From NCBI GenBank assembly GCA_019637445.1, contig JAHBVS010000001.1, forward strand, positions 841,586 through 905,585: DNA of 64,000 nucleotides, given 5' to 3'. The notes beneath the pieces are model-generated. The model was not told the origin of the DNA. It did not search any database and was given only the letters and a program-made list of their open reading frames with translations. Each line of letters starts with the position of its first letter. Position 1 is the first letter of the stretch. This stretch comes from Gemmatimonadaceae bacterium. GTDB lineage: Bacteria > Gemmatimonadota > Gemmatimonadetes > Gemmatimonadales > Gemmatimonadaceae. The position numbers and the translations under genes were made by a program. Positions 7,869 to 17,905 of the stretch are shown here, piece by piece.

Positions 7869-9740
7869 GTGACTTGGACTCAAGCAACCGACTCCGTGCT
7901 CGAACTGCTGCTGGCCAGCGCACTCTCCGTCGTCTCCAGCTTCTCCAGCATCGCCGCGCTCCGACTGCGCCGTGCGGTGCGTTCCCTCGAGTCGCGACAG
8001 ACCGCCGCCGACGCCGAGCCGCGCTCCGTGAGCAGCGCCGATCCCTCGGCGTCCTGGCATACGCTGCCGCTGCTCGCCGCGCGCGACGCCCTGTGGGACT
8101 GGGACCTGACCACGGACACGATGCGCTTCACGCCGCGCTGGCGCGAGATCCTCGGCGGTCGGGCGGACGAGGTCACCGCGTCCTCCGACGAGTGGTTCTC
8201 CCGCGTGCATCCCGCCGACCTGACCCAGGCGCGCGTGGACGTCGCCGCGCAGACCAACGGTACGCAGGTGCGCTTCGAGAGCGAACACCGCATCCGTCAC
8301 GACTCCGGGCGATGGATCACGGTGCACTGGGTGGGGACGATCCTCCGCGACGAGACCGGCCGTGCACATCGCGTCGCGGGCAGCGTGCGCGACACCACGG
8401 CGCAGCGGCTGGCCGAGGAACAGGCGCGGCGCGAGGCGTTCTACGACTCGCTCACCGGCCTGCCCAACCGCGCCCTCGCGCGCGACCTGCTGCAGCGGGC
8501 CATCCGGCGCACGCGCCGTCAGGGCGAGCGCCGCTTCGCCGCACTGATCGTCGACGTCGACCGCTTCTCACACCACGCCGACGCGCTGGGCTTCAGCGCC
8601 GCCGACGAACTGTTACGCGCGATTTCCCGCCGCCTCTCACACACGGTGCGCCCCGGCGACGTTGTGGCGCGACTTGAGAACGATGTCTTCCTGCTGCTGC
8701 TCGACACCATCCACGAGGAAGCCGAAGCGCGGCAGGTGGCCGTTCGCGTCCTCGCGGCCTTCGAGAAGCCGGTGGAGGTGCTGACCCACGCGGTGCAAGT
8801 GAGCGTCAGCATCGGTGTCGCGATGCACGACCAAGCCTTCGACACGCCCGCCGACTACATCCGCAACGCCGAGATCGCCACGACGGCCGCGAAGCGGGTG
8901 GGAGGCGCGCGTCAGGCCAGCTTCTTGACGGCGATGCGCGAGGACGTGAAGCACCGCGCCTCGCTCGAACTCGACCTCGCCGGCGCCATCGCCCGCAGCG
9001 AACTGCGCCTCTGGTACCAGCCGGTGTTCTCGATCGACGAGCCGGAACCACAGCTCGCGGGCTTCGAGGCCTTGGTGCGCTGGTCGCATCCGCAGCGCGG
9101 CCTGCTCGGCGCGCACGAGTTCGTCTCGCTCGCCGAGGAGACGGGCGCCATCGTGCCGCTCGGCGCCTGGGTGATGAGCGAGGCCTGCAAGCACGTCGCG
9201 CCGATGGGAAGGGACGGCGGGCATCGGCCCTGGGTCTCGGTGAACATCGCCGCGCGGCAGCTCGCCGATGAAGCACTGGCCGACCTGGTGGATCGCGCCG
9301 TGCACGAGTCGTCGATCGACCACGCGCGCCTGCGGCTCGAGGTCACGGAGAACGTGATCCTCGCCAACGAGGAGGTCGCGCGTGGGACCCTGGCGATCCT
9401 GCGCGGGCGCGGGCACACGATCCTGATGGACGACTTCGGCACCGGCCACGCCTCGCTGAGCTACCTGCATCGGCTGCCCATCGGCGCGATCAAGATCGAC
9501 CGTTACTTCGTCGGGCGCATGGACGAGAGCTCGGAGTGCCAGGAGATCGTGCGCTCGGTGGTCGCGCTGGCGCGCTCACTCGGCATGGACGCCGTGGCAG
9601 AGGGCGTGGAGCGGCCGCAGCATGTCTCGATGCTGCGCGAGATGGGCTGCCGCTACGTGCAAGGATTCCTGTTGGGCCAGCCGGTGCCACCCGAGGAGAC
9701 GGCGCGCTTCGTTTCGGCCCCTCCCGCGTTCGCGAGCTGA
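7869..9740 (+). CDS. PAS-GGDEF-EAL protein, predicted c-di-GMP phosphodiesterase
   Basis: 623 residues from a GTG start. One hydrophobic N-terminal segment (about 10-30) is followed by a PAS domain of PAS_3 type (residues 70-180), a GGDEF domain (about 190-350) and an EAL domain (about 370-615). The cyclase signature is degenerate: RLENDVF replaces RLGGDEF, so synthesis of c-di-GMP is not expected. The EAL side is intact: FEALVRW, EVTEN, DDFGTGHASLSYL, KIDRYFV, AEGVE and QGFLLGQP. The protein most likely degrades c-di-GMP, with the GGDEF-like part acting as a regulatory GTP-binding module. Monocistronic and divergent from gcvT. Confidence 0.95.
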   Translation: MTWTQATDSVLELLLASALSVVSSFSSIAALRLRRAVRSLESRQTAADAEPRSVSSADPSASWHTLPLLAARDALWDWDLTTDTMRFTPRWREILGGRADEVTASSDEWFSRVHPADLTQARVDVAAQTNGTQVRFESEHRIRHDSGRWITVHWVGTILRDETGRAHRVAGSVRDTTAQRLAEEQARREAFYDSLTGLPNRALARDLLQRAIRRTRRQGERRFAALIVDVDRFSHHADALGFSAADELLRAISRRLSHTVRPGDVVARLENDVFLLLLDTIHEEAEARQVAVRVLAAFEKPVEVLTHAVQVSVSIGVAMHDQAFDTPADYIRNAEIATTAAKRVGGARQASFLTAMREDVKHRASLELDLAGAIARSELRLWYQPVFSIDEPEPQLAGFEALVRWSHPQRGLLGAHEFVSLAEETGAIVPLGAWVMSEACKHVAPMGRDGGHRPWVSVNIAARQLADEALADLVDRAVHESSIDHARLRLEVTENVILANEEVARGTLAILRGRGHTILMDDFGTGHASLSYLHRLPIGAIKIDRYFVGRMDESSECQEIVRSVVALARSLGMDAVAEGVERPQHVSMLREMGCRYVQGFLLGQPVPPEETARFVSAPPAFAS

Positions 9741-9775
9741 CGGGAACTGACGCGAACTGCGCGAGCTAGGGCCGG

Positions 9776-10678
9776 CTACCAGCGCGGGCCGAGGGCGTCG
9801 CGGAATTCCGCCGCGGTGGCGAACCGATCGCCCGGCGCCTTCATCATCCCGCGCTCAAGGACCTTGGCGATGGCCTCGGGGATCTCGCCGCGCAGCGTCG
9901 TCGCCAGCGGCGGCATCTCGGTGACGTGCGCGACCAACTGCCGCGCGCCCTTGTACTCCGAGAAGGGACGGTGCCCGGTGAGCATCTCGTAGCCAAGCAT
10001 CGCCAGCGAGTAGACATCGGCGCGCGCGTCGGCCGGGTCGTCGTTGACGAACTGCTCCGGCGCCATGTAGCCCGGCGTGCCGACGGCGAAGCCCTTGTCG
10101 GTGAGACGCGCCGCGTTGAATGTCGGGTTGCTCTTGCGCAGCTCGCTGAGCGACATCCCGGTGGAGCTGCGGAGGCTCTCCAGCCGGGCGTGGGCCACGC
10201 CGAAGTCGGCCAGCACCGCGTGGCTGGACTGGAAGAGCACGTTCGCCGGCTTGAGATCGCGGTGCACGATCCCCACCTCGTGCGCGTGGGCGAGCGCGTC
10301 GGAGATTTCGTGCAGGACTTTCATGGCGTCGCGGATGGGCAAGGCCCCGCGTTCCAGCTTGGACTCGAGCGACTCGCCCTCCACGAACGGCATCACGTAC
10401 CAGATGAGGTCCGTGGTGGAGCCCATCCCGAGGATGGGGACGATGTGCGGATGCTGGAGCTTGACCAGCACGGCGATCTCGCGCTTGAAGCGGGCCAGGG
10501 CGACATCGCCCGCCAGCTCGGGCGGCAGCAACTTGATCACCACGTGGCGCGGCAGGTTCGCGTCCACCGCGACGAAGAGGCGGCTCTGACCGCCAGCCGT
10601 CAGCTCGCGCTCGACGACATAGTGGCCGTCGAGCGCAGCCTGCAGGCGGCTGAGGAAGGCGTCTTCCACGCCCACCAA
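9776..10678 (-). CDS. Serine/threonine protein kinase (Hanks type), soluble
   Basis: About 300 residues, essentially only a kinase domain. Visible elements are the Gly-rich loop (TAGGQSRLF), VIKLL Lys, the catalytic loop HRDLKPANVL, DFGVA, GTPGYMAPEQ and the YSLAMLGYEMLTG helix. No membrane segment or extracellular sensor domain follows, unlike classical PknB. The ORF opens with TTG at 10678, but the next codon is GTG and is as likely to be the start. It follows the peroxiredoxin gene by 6 bp on the same strand, so the two are probably co-transcribed. Confidence 0.93.
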   Translation of the reverse strand: MVGVEDAFLSRLQAALDGHYVVERELTAGGQSRLFVAVDANLPRHVVIKLLPPELAGDVALARFKREIAVLVKLQHPHIVPILGMGSTTDLIWYVMPFVEGESLESKLERGALPIRDAMKVLHEISDALAHAHEVGIVHRDLKPANVLFQSSHAVLADFGVAHARLESLRSSTGMSLSELRKSNPTFNAARLTDKGFAVGTPGYMAPEQFVNDDPADARADVYSLAMLGYEMLTGHRPFSEYKGARQLVAHVTEMPPLATTLRGEIPEAIAKVLERGMMKAPGDRFATAAEFRDALGPRW

Positions 10679-10684
10679 GCTACA

Positions 10685-11248
10685 CTATTTCTTGCGCGCT
10701 GCGCGGGGCCTGCGGCGGGCATCGGCCCTTGGAAGCGTGGGCTGACCGCCGGTCGCGGCGCCGGTCGCGCTGCCGGTCGCACCCCGAAGGAACGCCCAGA
10801 CCTCGGCCGCGTGCCCCTCGTGTGCGACATTCTCCCACACGCGCTCCACAATGCCGTCGGGCGACAGCACGTAGGTCGTGCGCATGGCGCCCATGTACCG
10901 GTGGCCGAAGAGCAGCTTCTCTTGCCACACGCCATAGGCCACGAGCACTTCGTGCCCGGTGTCCGAGAGCAGCGGGAAGTTCAGCGATTCCTTACTGTGG
11001 AAGCGCTTGTGCGAACGCGGGGAATCGGGGGAGATGCCGAGCAGCGCGACCTTTGCTCGCTTGAACCGTGCGAAATGGTCGCGAAACTCACGCGCTTCGA
11101 TGCTGCAGCCGGTGGAGGCGTCCTTCGGATAGAAGTAGAGCACCACGCGCCGGCCGCGGAACTCGGCGAGCGAGACGTCGTTGCCGTCCTGGTCCGAAAG
11201 CGTGAACGCGGGCGCCGCGTCTCCGGGCGCTACGTTGGAATACGTCAT
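10685..11248 (-). CDS. Bcp-type thioredoxin-dependent peroxiredoxin with basic tail
   Basis: Reduces hydroperoxides through a peroxidatic cysteine. The motif PKDASTGCSIEAREF corresponds to the Bcp active site PKD..PGC..E; the Bcp second cysteine five residues later is replaced (Arg in EAREF), so resolution must use another thiol. The start at ATG 11248 gives MTYSNVAPGDAAPAFTL, the normal family N-terminus; the longer frame from 11281 is unlikely. The fold ends at about residue 155, after which a Gly/Ala then Arg/Lys-rich tail of about 30 residues is added. It is followed 6 bp later by the Ser/Thr kinase gene. Confidence 0.9.
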   Translation of the reverse strand: MTYSNVAPGDAAPAFTLSDQDGNDVSLAEFRGRRVVLYFYPKDASTGCSIEAREFRDHFARFKRAKVALLGISPDSPRSHKRFHSKESLNFPLLSDTGHEVLVAYGVWQEKLLFGHRYMGAMRTTYVLSPDGIVERVWENVAHEGHAAEVWAFLRGATGSATGAATGGQPTLPRADARRRPRAARKK

Positions 11249-11281
11249 CGCGCCGCGGCGACGTGCTGAAGCACCGCCCAC

Positions 11282-12214
11282 TCAGCGGCCCGCTTGGGAC
11301 TGCGCAAAGATCGTGAAGGCCTCAGCGGAGGTCTTGGTTGGCACGAAGCCAAACGACTCCTTCAGTCGATGGTTGTCGAGCACCGGTCGGTAGCGCAGGA
11401 ACGCCAGCTGCTCCGGGCCGTAGCGACTCACAGCGAGCGCCCGACCGACGGCCAGCGCGCTCCAGAGGAAGGAGGCAGGCAGCGCCAACACCGGTTTCCC
11501 CAGACGCGCTGCGATCTCGCGAATCCCCAAGGTCCCATCGCCGGACACGTTGTAGATGCCGGCGCGATCACCCAACACCCCGTGCACGAAGGCAGCGGCC
11601 AGATCCTGATCCCAAACGAATGCGAAAGGCGAGTCGCTGCCGATCACGGCGAGGATGCGTTTCCTCAGGAACAGCGCGGTGATCTGGTTCGACGTCGTGG
11701 CGCCGAGCACGGTACCGATGCGCAGGACTAACTGCGCCAGCGCGGGATGCGTGCGCCGGTACTCGGCCAGCATCTCCTCGACCAGGCGCTTGTGGTGCGC
11801 GTAGGCGAAGCTCGGCGTGGCGCGCAGCGGCGCGTCCTCGCTGATGAGCGGCGGGTTGTCCGCGTGGTAGCCGTACGCGGCGCCTGAGCTGGCGACGGTG
11901 AGGTGCCGGGCGCGCGCTTCGAGGCAGGCCTTCACGACGTTGCGCGTGCCATTGACGTCGATGTCGTACTCGCGCGCGCGGTCGCCCTTGCCTTCAAGCA
12001 CCGAGGCCAGGTGCACCACGTGCGTGATGCGCCTCTCACGCATCCAGCGACCCAGCGCGTTGTCGCGGATGTCCATCGGCACGATCTCGAATCCGGCGTC
12101 CGTGCGCGGCCGCAGGTCGATGCCGAACACTTGGCACTCGCGCGAGAGCCGACCGCCGACCACGCCGCCGACGTAGCCGCCCGCACCCGTGATGAGCACG
12201 CGCCGCGCGCTCAC
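11282..12214 (-). CDS. NAD(P)-dependent epimerase/dehydratase (extended SDR)
   Basis: 310 residues. The N-terminal Rossmann motif GAGGYVGGVVG and the catalytic YAHHK (YxxxK) around residue 145 place it in the extended short-chain dehydrogenase/reductase family. The substrate cannot be told from sequence; sugar nucleotides are the usual family substrates, but steroid or other ketone substrates are possible. The GTG start overlaps the stop of the BASS transporter gene by 4 nt (GTGA), implying translational coupling in an FMO-transporter-epimerase operon. Confidence 0.88.
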   Translation of the reverse strand: MSARRVLITGAGGYVGGVVGGRLSRECQVFGIDLRPRTDAGFEIVPMDIRDNALGRWMRERRITHVVHLASVLEGKGDRAREYDIDVNGTRNVVKACLEARARHLTVASSGAAYGYHADNPPLISEDAPLRATPSFAYAHHKRLVEEMLAEYRRTHPALAQLVLRIGTVLGATTSNQITALFLRKRILAVIGSDSPFAFVWDQDLAAAFVHGVLGDRAGIYNVSGDGTLGIREIAARLGKPVLALPASFLWSALAVGRALAVSRYGPEQLAFLRYRPVLDNHRLKESFGFVPTKTSAEAFTIFAQSQAGR

Positions 12215-13110
12215 GCCGCCGCCTCAGCGGGACGCCGCGCCCACCACGACGACAGCGCGATCCCGGTCACCAAGTGCCACACCCCCCAGAAGGCCGTCAC
12301 GAGCAGCATCCCTCCCGCCTCTGGGAAGAAGGTAAACAGGATGACGAGGCCCAGCCCGGAGTTCTGGATGCCGACCTCGAGCGTCACGGCGCGCGTGGCC
12401 GCGTCCCCTAGGCGCAGCGCGCGGGCCGATGCGTAGCCGAGCGAGAGCGCAAGCAGGTTCTGCAGGACGACGACATAGAAGAAGGTCCCGAAGCGCTCAA
12501 CGAACAGCGTGAGGTTCTGCGCAAACGCGATGGCCACGAAGGCGAGGAGCACCAGCAGCGCGAGGCGACGCAGGGGCGGGTCCATGCGCATCGCGAAGCG
12601 CGGGTAGCGCTGACCCGTCCACATCCCAAGCGCCAGCGGGAGGCCCAGCACCAGCAGCACGACGATGAAGATCCCGCCCGGCGGCACGGCGATGGCGCGC
12701 AGGTAGTCCCGCGTCACCGGGTTCACGCTGGCCCAGAACGCGAAGTTGAGCGGCGTGAGCAGCGTGGCCGCGAGGCTTGAGACCGCGGTCATCGACACCG
12801 ACAGCGCCACGTCACCCCGCGCGCGATACGCCATCAGGTTGGAGAAGCTTCCGCCCGGGCACGAGGCCACGAGGATCATCCCCAGGGCAAGCTCAGCGTC
12901 CAGGCGCAGTGCCCAGGCAATCGCAGTGCTCGCGGCCGGCAGCAACAGGAACTGGGCGACAAGCCCCGCCGCTGGAGCCAGCGGCTTGTGCAGCACCGCC
13001 AGAAAATCGGCCGGTCGCAGCGTCAGCGACACCCCGTACATCATCACGGCCAGCACGACGTTCAGCGTGACGAGCTGGGCCGGATCGAAGCGCAGCCCCA
13101 CCTCGTTCAC
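12211..13110 (-). CDS. Bile acid:sodium symporter family (BASS) transporter
   Basis: 299 residues with about nine to ten hydrophobic segments. The two BASS crossover regions are readable: ASCPGGSFSNLMAYRARGDV and LEVGIQNSGLGLVI. Members move bile acids, pantoate, 2-keto acids or other organic anions with sodium; the substrate here is unknown. The start is GTG at 13110 overlapping the FMO stop (GTGA), and its own stop overlaps the epimerase start in the same way. The context links transport with oxidation by an FMO. Confidence 0.93.
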   Translation of the reverse strand: MNEVGLRFDPAQLVTLNVVLAVMMYGVSLTLRPADFLAVLHKPLAPAAGLVAQFLLLPAASTAIAWALRLDAELALGMILVASCPGGSFSNLMAYRARGDVALSVSMTAVSSLAATLLTPLNFAFWASVNPVTRDYLRAIAVPPGGIFIVVLLVLGLPLALGMWTGQRYPRFAMRMDPPLRRLALLVLLAFVAIAFAQNLTLFVERFGTFFYVVVLQNLLALSLGYASARALRLGDAATRAVTLEVGIQNSGLGLVILFTFFPEAGGMLLVTAFWGVWHLVTGIALSSWWARRPAEAAA

Positions 13111-14396
13111 GAGGACAGGGCCCGGATGTGGCGCCGCAGCACGCGCAGGTAGCTCGCCTTGTGCACGTAGTAGGCCATGCGGTCAAGCTGTAGGTACTTG
13201 AAGCCACCGTCGATGCGACTGGCGAAGGACCTGCGCTTCTCTTGCTGAAGCGCGCGTGCCGCCGGATGCCCGGAAGTCAGGCCCTTCAAGTACAGCGCCA
13301 CCAACTCGGCCTGCTCGTAGCGCCCCTGCCAGCCGAGTCCGCTGGCCTCGACCATCCCCAGCAACGCCAAGGTGTCGTCGCTGGGATGCAGCGCGTTGAG
13401 ATAGAGACGCGGCGCTGGCCCGTCGTCCCAGCTGAGCGCCGCGCGATCAATGAACGGATAATGCAGCGCGTAGCCCGTGGCCTGGAGAATCACATCGTAC
13501 TCGCCGCGCGAACCATCGGCGAAGGTCACCGTGTGCCCCGCGACCTCGCGCAGATCCGGTCGCGCGCGAATGTCGCCGTGCGCCAGGTGGTGCAGCACCA
13601 GCGAGTTCATCACCGGATGCGACTCGTAGAGACGATAGTCGGGATCCGGCAGGCCGTAGTCCGACGGCTTGCCGACCACGAGCCGCACAAGCAGGCCGTC
13701 CAGGCGCTGCTTGATGGGACGCGGCAGCGTGATCAGTCCACCGAGCGTGTCGATCGGCCGGCCCTTGATGAACTTCGGGAGGAACCAGTAGCCGCGCCGC
13801 ACGCTCAGGTCCACGCTGGCCGCGTGGCGCACGGCATCCACCGCGATGTCGGCGCCGGAGTTTCCGCAGCCGACCACGAGGACGCGCTTGCCCTCGAACA
13901 CGCGCGGCGACTTGTAGTTCGCGGAGTGCATCCGCGTGCCCGCAAACTCACCGGGCAACGCCGGCTGGAACGGGTGGTGCAGCGTGCCCGTGGCGATGAG
14001 CAGCGCAGAGAACCGCCGCGTCTGCTGCTTTCCCTCGCGTTCCGTGGTGATGTCCCAGCCGCCGTCTGCAACTCGCACGCAGCGCAGCACCCGCGTCGAG
14101 AACTCGTAGTGCCGCTTCAGGTCGAAGTGCTCGGCGAAGTCCCGGAAGTACCGCGCCATCTCGTCGTGCCGCGGATACGGCGCCACCTCGTCCCGCATCG
14201 GGAACTCGGTGAACTCCGTCATCCGCTTGGAGGAGATCAGGTGCGCGCTTTCGTAGACCGTGCTCTGCGGGTTGGCGATGTCCCACAACCCGCCGACATC
14301 GGCGTGCAACTCAAAGCCCGTGAACGGCAAGCCGTGCTTCGACAGGACCCGCGCCATCGCGAGCCCCATCGGACCGGCGCCGATCAGCGCGTACAA
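13107..14396 (-). CDS. Flavin-containing monooxygenase
   Basis: 429 residues. FAD-binding GAGPMG at the N-terminus, NADPH-binding GCGNSGADIA near residue 180, a variant FMO signature (FAGTRMHSANY where FxGxxxHxxxF/Y is expected) and the ATGY motif near residue 310 are all present. Oxygenates a soft nucleophile or ketone; the substrate is unknown. It starts with TTG at 14396, seven bases after the argF stop. It is translationally coupled to the BASS transporter gene that follows. A Baeyer-Villiger role cannot be excluded. Confidence 0.92.
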   Translation of the reverse strand: MYALIGAGPMGLAMARVLSKHGLPFTGFELHADVGGLWDIANPQSTVYESAHLISSKRMTEFTEFPMRDEVAPYPRHDEMARYFRDFAEHFDLKRHYEFSTRVLRCVRVADGGWDITTEREGKQQTRRFSALLIATGTLHHPFQPALPGEFAGTRMHSANYKSPRVFEGKRVLVVGCGNSGADIAVDAVRHAASVDLSVRRGYWFLPKFIKGRPIDTLGGLITLPRPIKQRLDGLLVRLVVGKPSDYGLPDPDYRLYESHPVMNSLVLHHLAHGDIRARPDLREVAGHTVTFADGSRGEYDVILQATGYALHYPFIDRAALSWDDGPAPRLYLNALHPSDDTLALLGMVEASGLGWQGRYEQAELVALYLKGLTSGHPAARALQQEKRRSFASRIDGGFKYLQLDRMAYYVHKASYLRVLRRHIRALSS

Positions 14397-14403
14397 TCGC
14401 GAC

Positions 14404-15321
14404 TCAGAACAGGGGCTCGTTGCCCATCAACACGGCCATCACGGCCTTCTGCACGTGCAGGCGGTTCTCGGCCTCGTCCCACACGCGGCTCTGCGCACCA
14501 TCGATGACCTCGGCGGTGACTTCCTCGCCTCGGTGCGCCGGGAGGCAGTGCAGGAAGATCGCATCCTTGGCCGCGCGCTTCATCAGGTCGGCGTTCACCT
14601 GGAAGCGGGCAAAGGCGCGCTCGCGCTGCGCCTGCTCCTCCTCCTGGCCCATCGAGGCCCAGACATCGGTCGTCACGACGTCGGCGCCGTCCACCGCCTC
14701 TGCCGCGTCACGCACCAGCGTCACCCGACCCTTCGACTTCGCGTTGGCGAGGATCGTCGCGTCGGGGTCGTAGCCTTCCGGACAGGCCAGCCGCAGCGCG
14801 AAGCCGAGCAGCGCGGCGGCATCGCACCAACTGTTGGCCATGTTGTTGCCATCGCCGATCCAGGCGATCGTCTTACCATCGAAGGTGCCCAGGTGCTGCT
14901 GCACCGTGAGCAGGTCGGCGAGGATCTGACAGGGATGCTGCAGGTCCGTGAGGCCATTGATGACCGGCACCTCGGAATAGCGCGCAAACTCCACGACCTC
15001 GTCGTGCGCGTAGGTGCGGATCATCACGCCGTCCACCATGCGGTCGAGCACACGGGCCGTGTCGGCCACGTCCTCGCCGCGGCCGAGTTGCACGTCGCGC
15101 GGCGTGAGGAACAGCGGATGCGCGCCAAGCTGCCAGGCGCCGACCTCGAACGAGACGCGCGTGCGCGTGCTCGACTTATGGAAGAGCATGGCCAACGCCA
15201 TGCCCTCGAGCGGCCGCTTGCGGTACTCCCCGCGGCGCATGCGGTCGGACAGCGCGAACAACGCCCGCAGCTCGGCGGGAGAAAAGTCGGGAAGCGCGAT
15301 GAAGTCGCGGTGCGTGGACAT
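14404..15321 (-). CDS. argF: Ornithine carbamoyltransferase
   Basis: 305 residues. Catalyses carbamoyl transfer to ornithine to give citrulline in arginine synthesis. The signature elements are present: carbamoyl-phosphate loop KSSTRTRVSFE, DLQHPCQILADLLT, the ornithine-specific SMGQEEE and HCLPAHRGEEV. The ORF extends 225 codons further upstream, but that part is the shadow of other genes; ATG 15321 gives the normal N-terminus MSTHRDFIALPDFS. No obvious ribosome site; the gene lies 11 bp after the small lipoprotein gene, so coupled translation is plausible. Confidence 0.96.
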   Translation of the reverse strand: MSTHRDFIALPDFSPAELRALFALSDRMRRGEYRKRPLEGMALAMLFHKSSTRTRVSFEVGAWQLGAHPLFLTPRDVQLGRGEDVADTARVLDRMVDGVMIRTYAHDEVVEFARYSEVPVINGLTDLQHPCQILADLLTVQQHLGTFDGKTIAWIGDGNNMANSWCDAAALLGFALRLACPEGYDPDATILANAKSKGRVTLVRDAAEAVDGADVVTTDVWASMGQEEEQAQRERAFARFQVNADLMKRAAKDAIFLHCLPAHRGEEVTAEVIDGAQSRVWDEAENRLHVQKAVMAVLMGNEPLF

Positions 15322-15332
15322 GGGGATGGTGG

Positions 15333-15901
15333 CTACTGGCAGCGCGAGCCGTGCCGGATGGCGAGGCGTGTCGTGGGGACGGTGCGCGTGGAGTCCATCA
15401 GAAGATACGCCGGTTCGTACTCGGCGGAGAGGACCAGCGAGTCGCCGCGGGGGAACTCGATGGCGGTCCAGCGCCCAGTGGGATCGGCCGCTGGGCAGGG
15501 CGTGACGTCGGGCAGCGCGGCGCGGATGGCGGTCGCGACGGCGTCCCAATCGTCGTGGGCCGCGGAGTCCGAGGCGAACTGCCGGCTGGCCACGATGTCG
15601 AGGATCATCGCGTCCTCGCGCGGCCAGAGGCTGGTGGAGTCGAAGACCGGCACGTGGTACTCGACCTCGTAGCCGGCGATGATCTCCGCCATGCCGACCT
15701 CGGCGCGCGGGGCGATCTCGCGGCGGACGCTGCGGAGCTGGAGCACGCGCAGTGGCTTGGCGGGAATGCCCTGGAGCGCGTCGAAAGGCGGCAACTTGGC
15801 GCCGACGGTGGCGATGTCGTCGCCGCGGGCGCAGGCGCCGATGGCGGCTCCGAGCACGAGCGAGAGCAGGATCGGCGCGCGCCGCATGCATGCGCGCCCC
15901 A

Positions 15902-15905
<4 letters not shown>
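15333..15905 (-). CDS. Predicted lipoprotein of unknown function
   Basis: Up to 190 residues. A signal peptide (RRAPILLSLVLGAAIGAC) ends in a lipobox-like IGAC, so the mature protein would be anchored by Cys about residue 24. The body has a mixed alpha/beta pattern and two further Cys residues (DVTPCP and GSRCQ at the C-terminus). I do not recognise the family. The ATG at 15905 overlaps the hslU stop (ATGA); an internal ATG at 15887 is an alternative start. Probably co-transcribed with hslVU. Confidence 0.75.
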
Positions 15906-17332
<1,427 letters not shown>

Positions 17333-17338
17333 CGCCGG

Positions 17339-17884
17339 CTACGCCGTCGGCTCGACGACGGTGATGTGCGTGTTGGTATAGATGCAGATCTCGCCGGCGA
17401 TCGAGAGCGCACGCTTCACGATTTCCACGGGCGGAAGCTGCGTCTCGCGCACGAGCGCACGCGCGGCGGCGAGTGCATAGGAGCCACCGGAACCGATGGC
17501 GCAGATGCCGTCATCCGGTTCGATCAACTCACCGTTGCCAGAGATGACGAAGCCGTGGTCGCGGTCCACCACGATGAGCAGGGCCTCGAGGCGGCGCAGC
17601 ACGCGGTCGGAGCGCCATTCCTTGGCCAGCTCAACGGCGGCGCGCGGCAGGTTGCCGGGGTGCCGCTCGAGCTTTTCCTCGAACTTCTCGAACAGCGTGA
17701 AGGCGTCGGCAGCGGCCCCGGCAAATCCGGCGAGCACGCGGCCGCCCTTGAGCGGGCGCACCTTCACCGCGCCCTGCTTCATCACCGTGTCGCCGACGGA
17801 GACCTGGCCGTCGCCGCCGATGGCAACCTTGCCGTCGCGGCGGACGGCGAGGATGGTGGTGGCGTGGAAGGTGGGTAGTGCCAT
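17339..17884 (-). CDS. hslV: HslV peptidase subunit of HslUV protease
   Basis: 181 residues. N-terminal-nucleophile threonine peptidase: [16 protein letters not shown], where the first Thr of TTIL is expected to become Thr1 after removal of a short propeptide. [18 protein letters not shown] and [14 protein letters not shown] match the family. In the conserved gene order it should directly follow xerC, but a fic gene lies between. A TATATT box six bases before the ATG suggests its own, possibly leaderless, promoter. Confidence 0.98.
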   Translation of the reverse strand: MALPTFHATTILAVRRDGKVAIGGDGQVSVGDTVMKQGAVKVRPLKGGRVLAGFAGAAADAFTLFEKFEEKLERHPGNLPRAAVELAKEWRSDRVLRRLEALLIVVDRDHGFVISGNGELIEPDDGICAIGSGGSYALAAARALVRETQLPPVEIVKRALSIAGEICIYTNTHITVVEPTA

Positions 17885-17890
17885 AGCCGG

Positions 17891-17896
17891 AATATA
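17891..17896 (-). promoter_or_regulatory. Possible -10 box for hslVU, near-leaderless
   Basis: TATATT on the minus strand lies six bases before the hslV ATG in the 21-bp gap after fic. If used, transcription would begin at or next to the start codon. No good -35 is seen and the site overlaps the fic 3' side, so this is tentative. Confidence 0.3.
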
Positions 17897-17905
17897 CCTG
17901 CTTCC

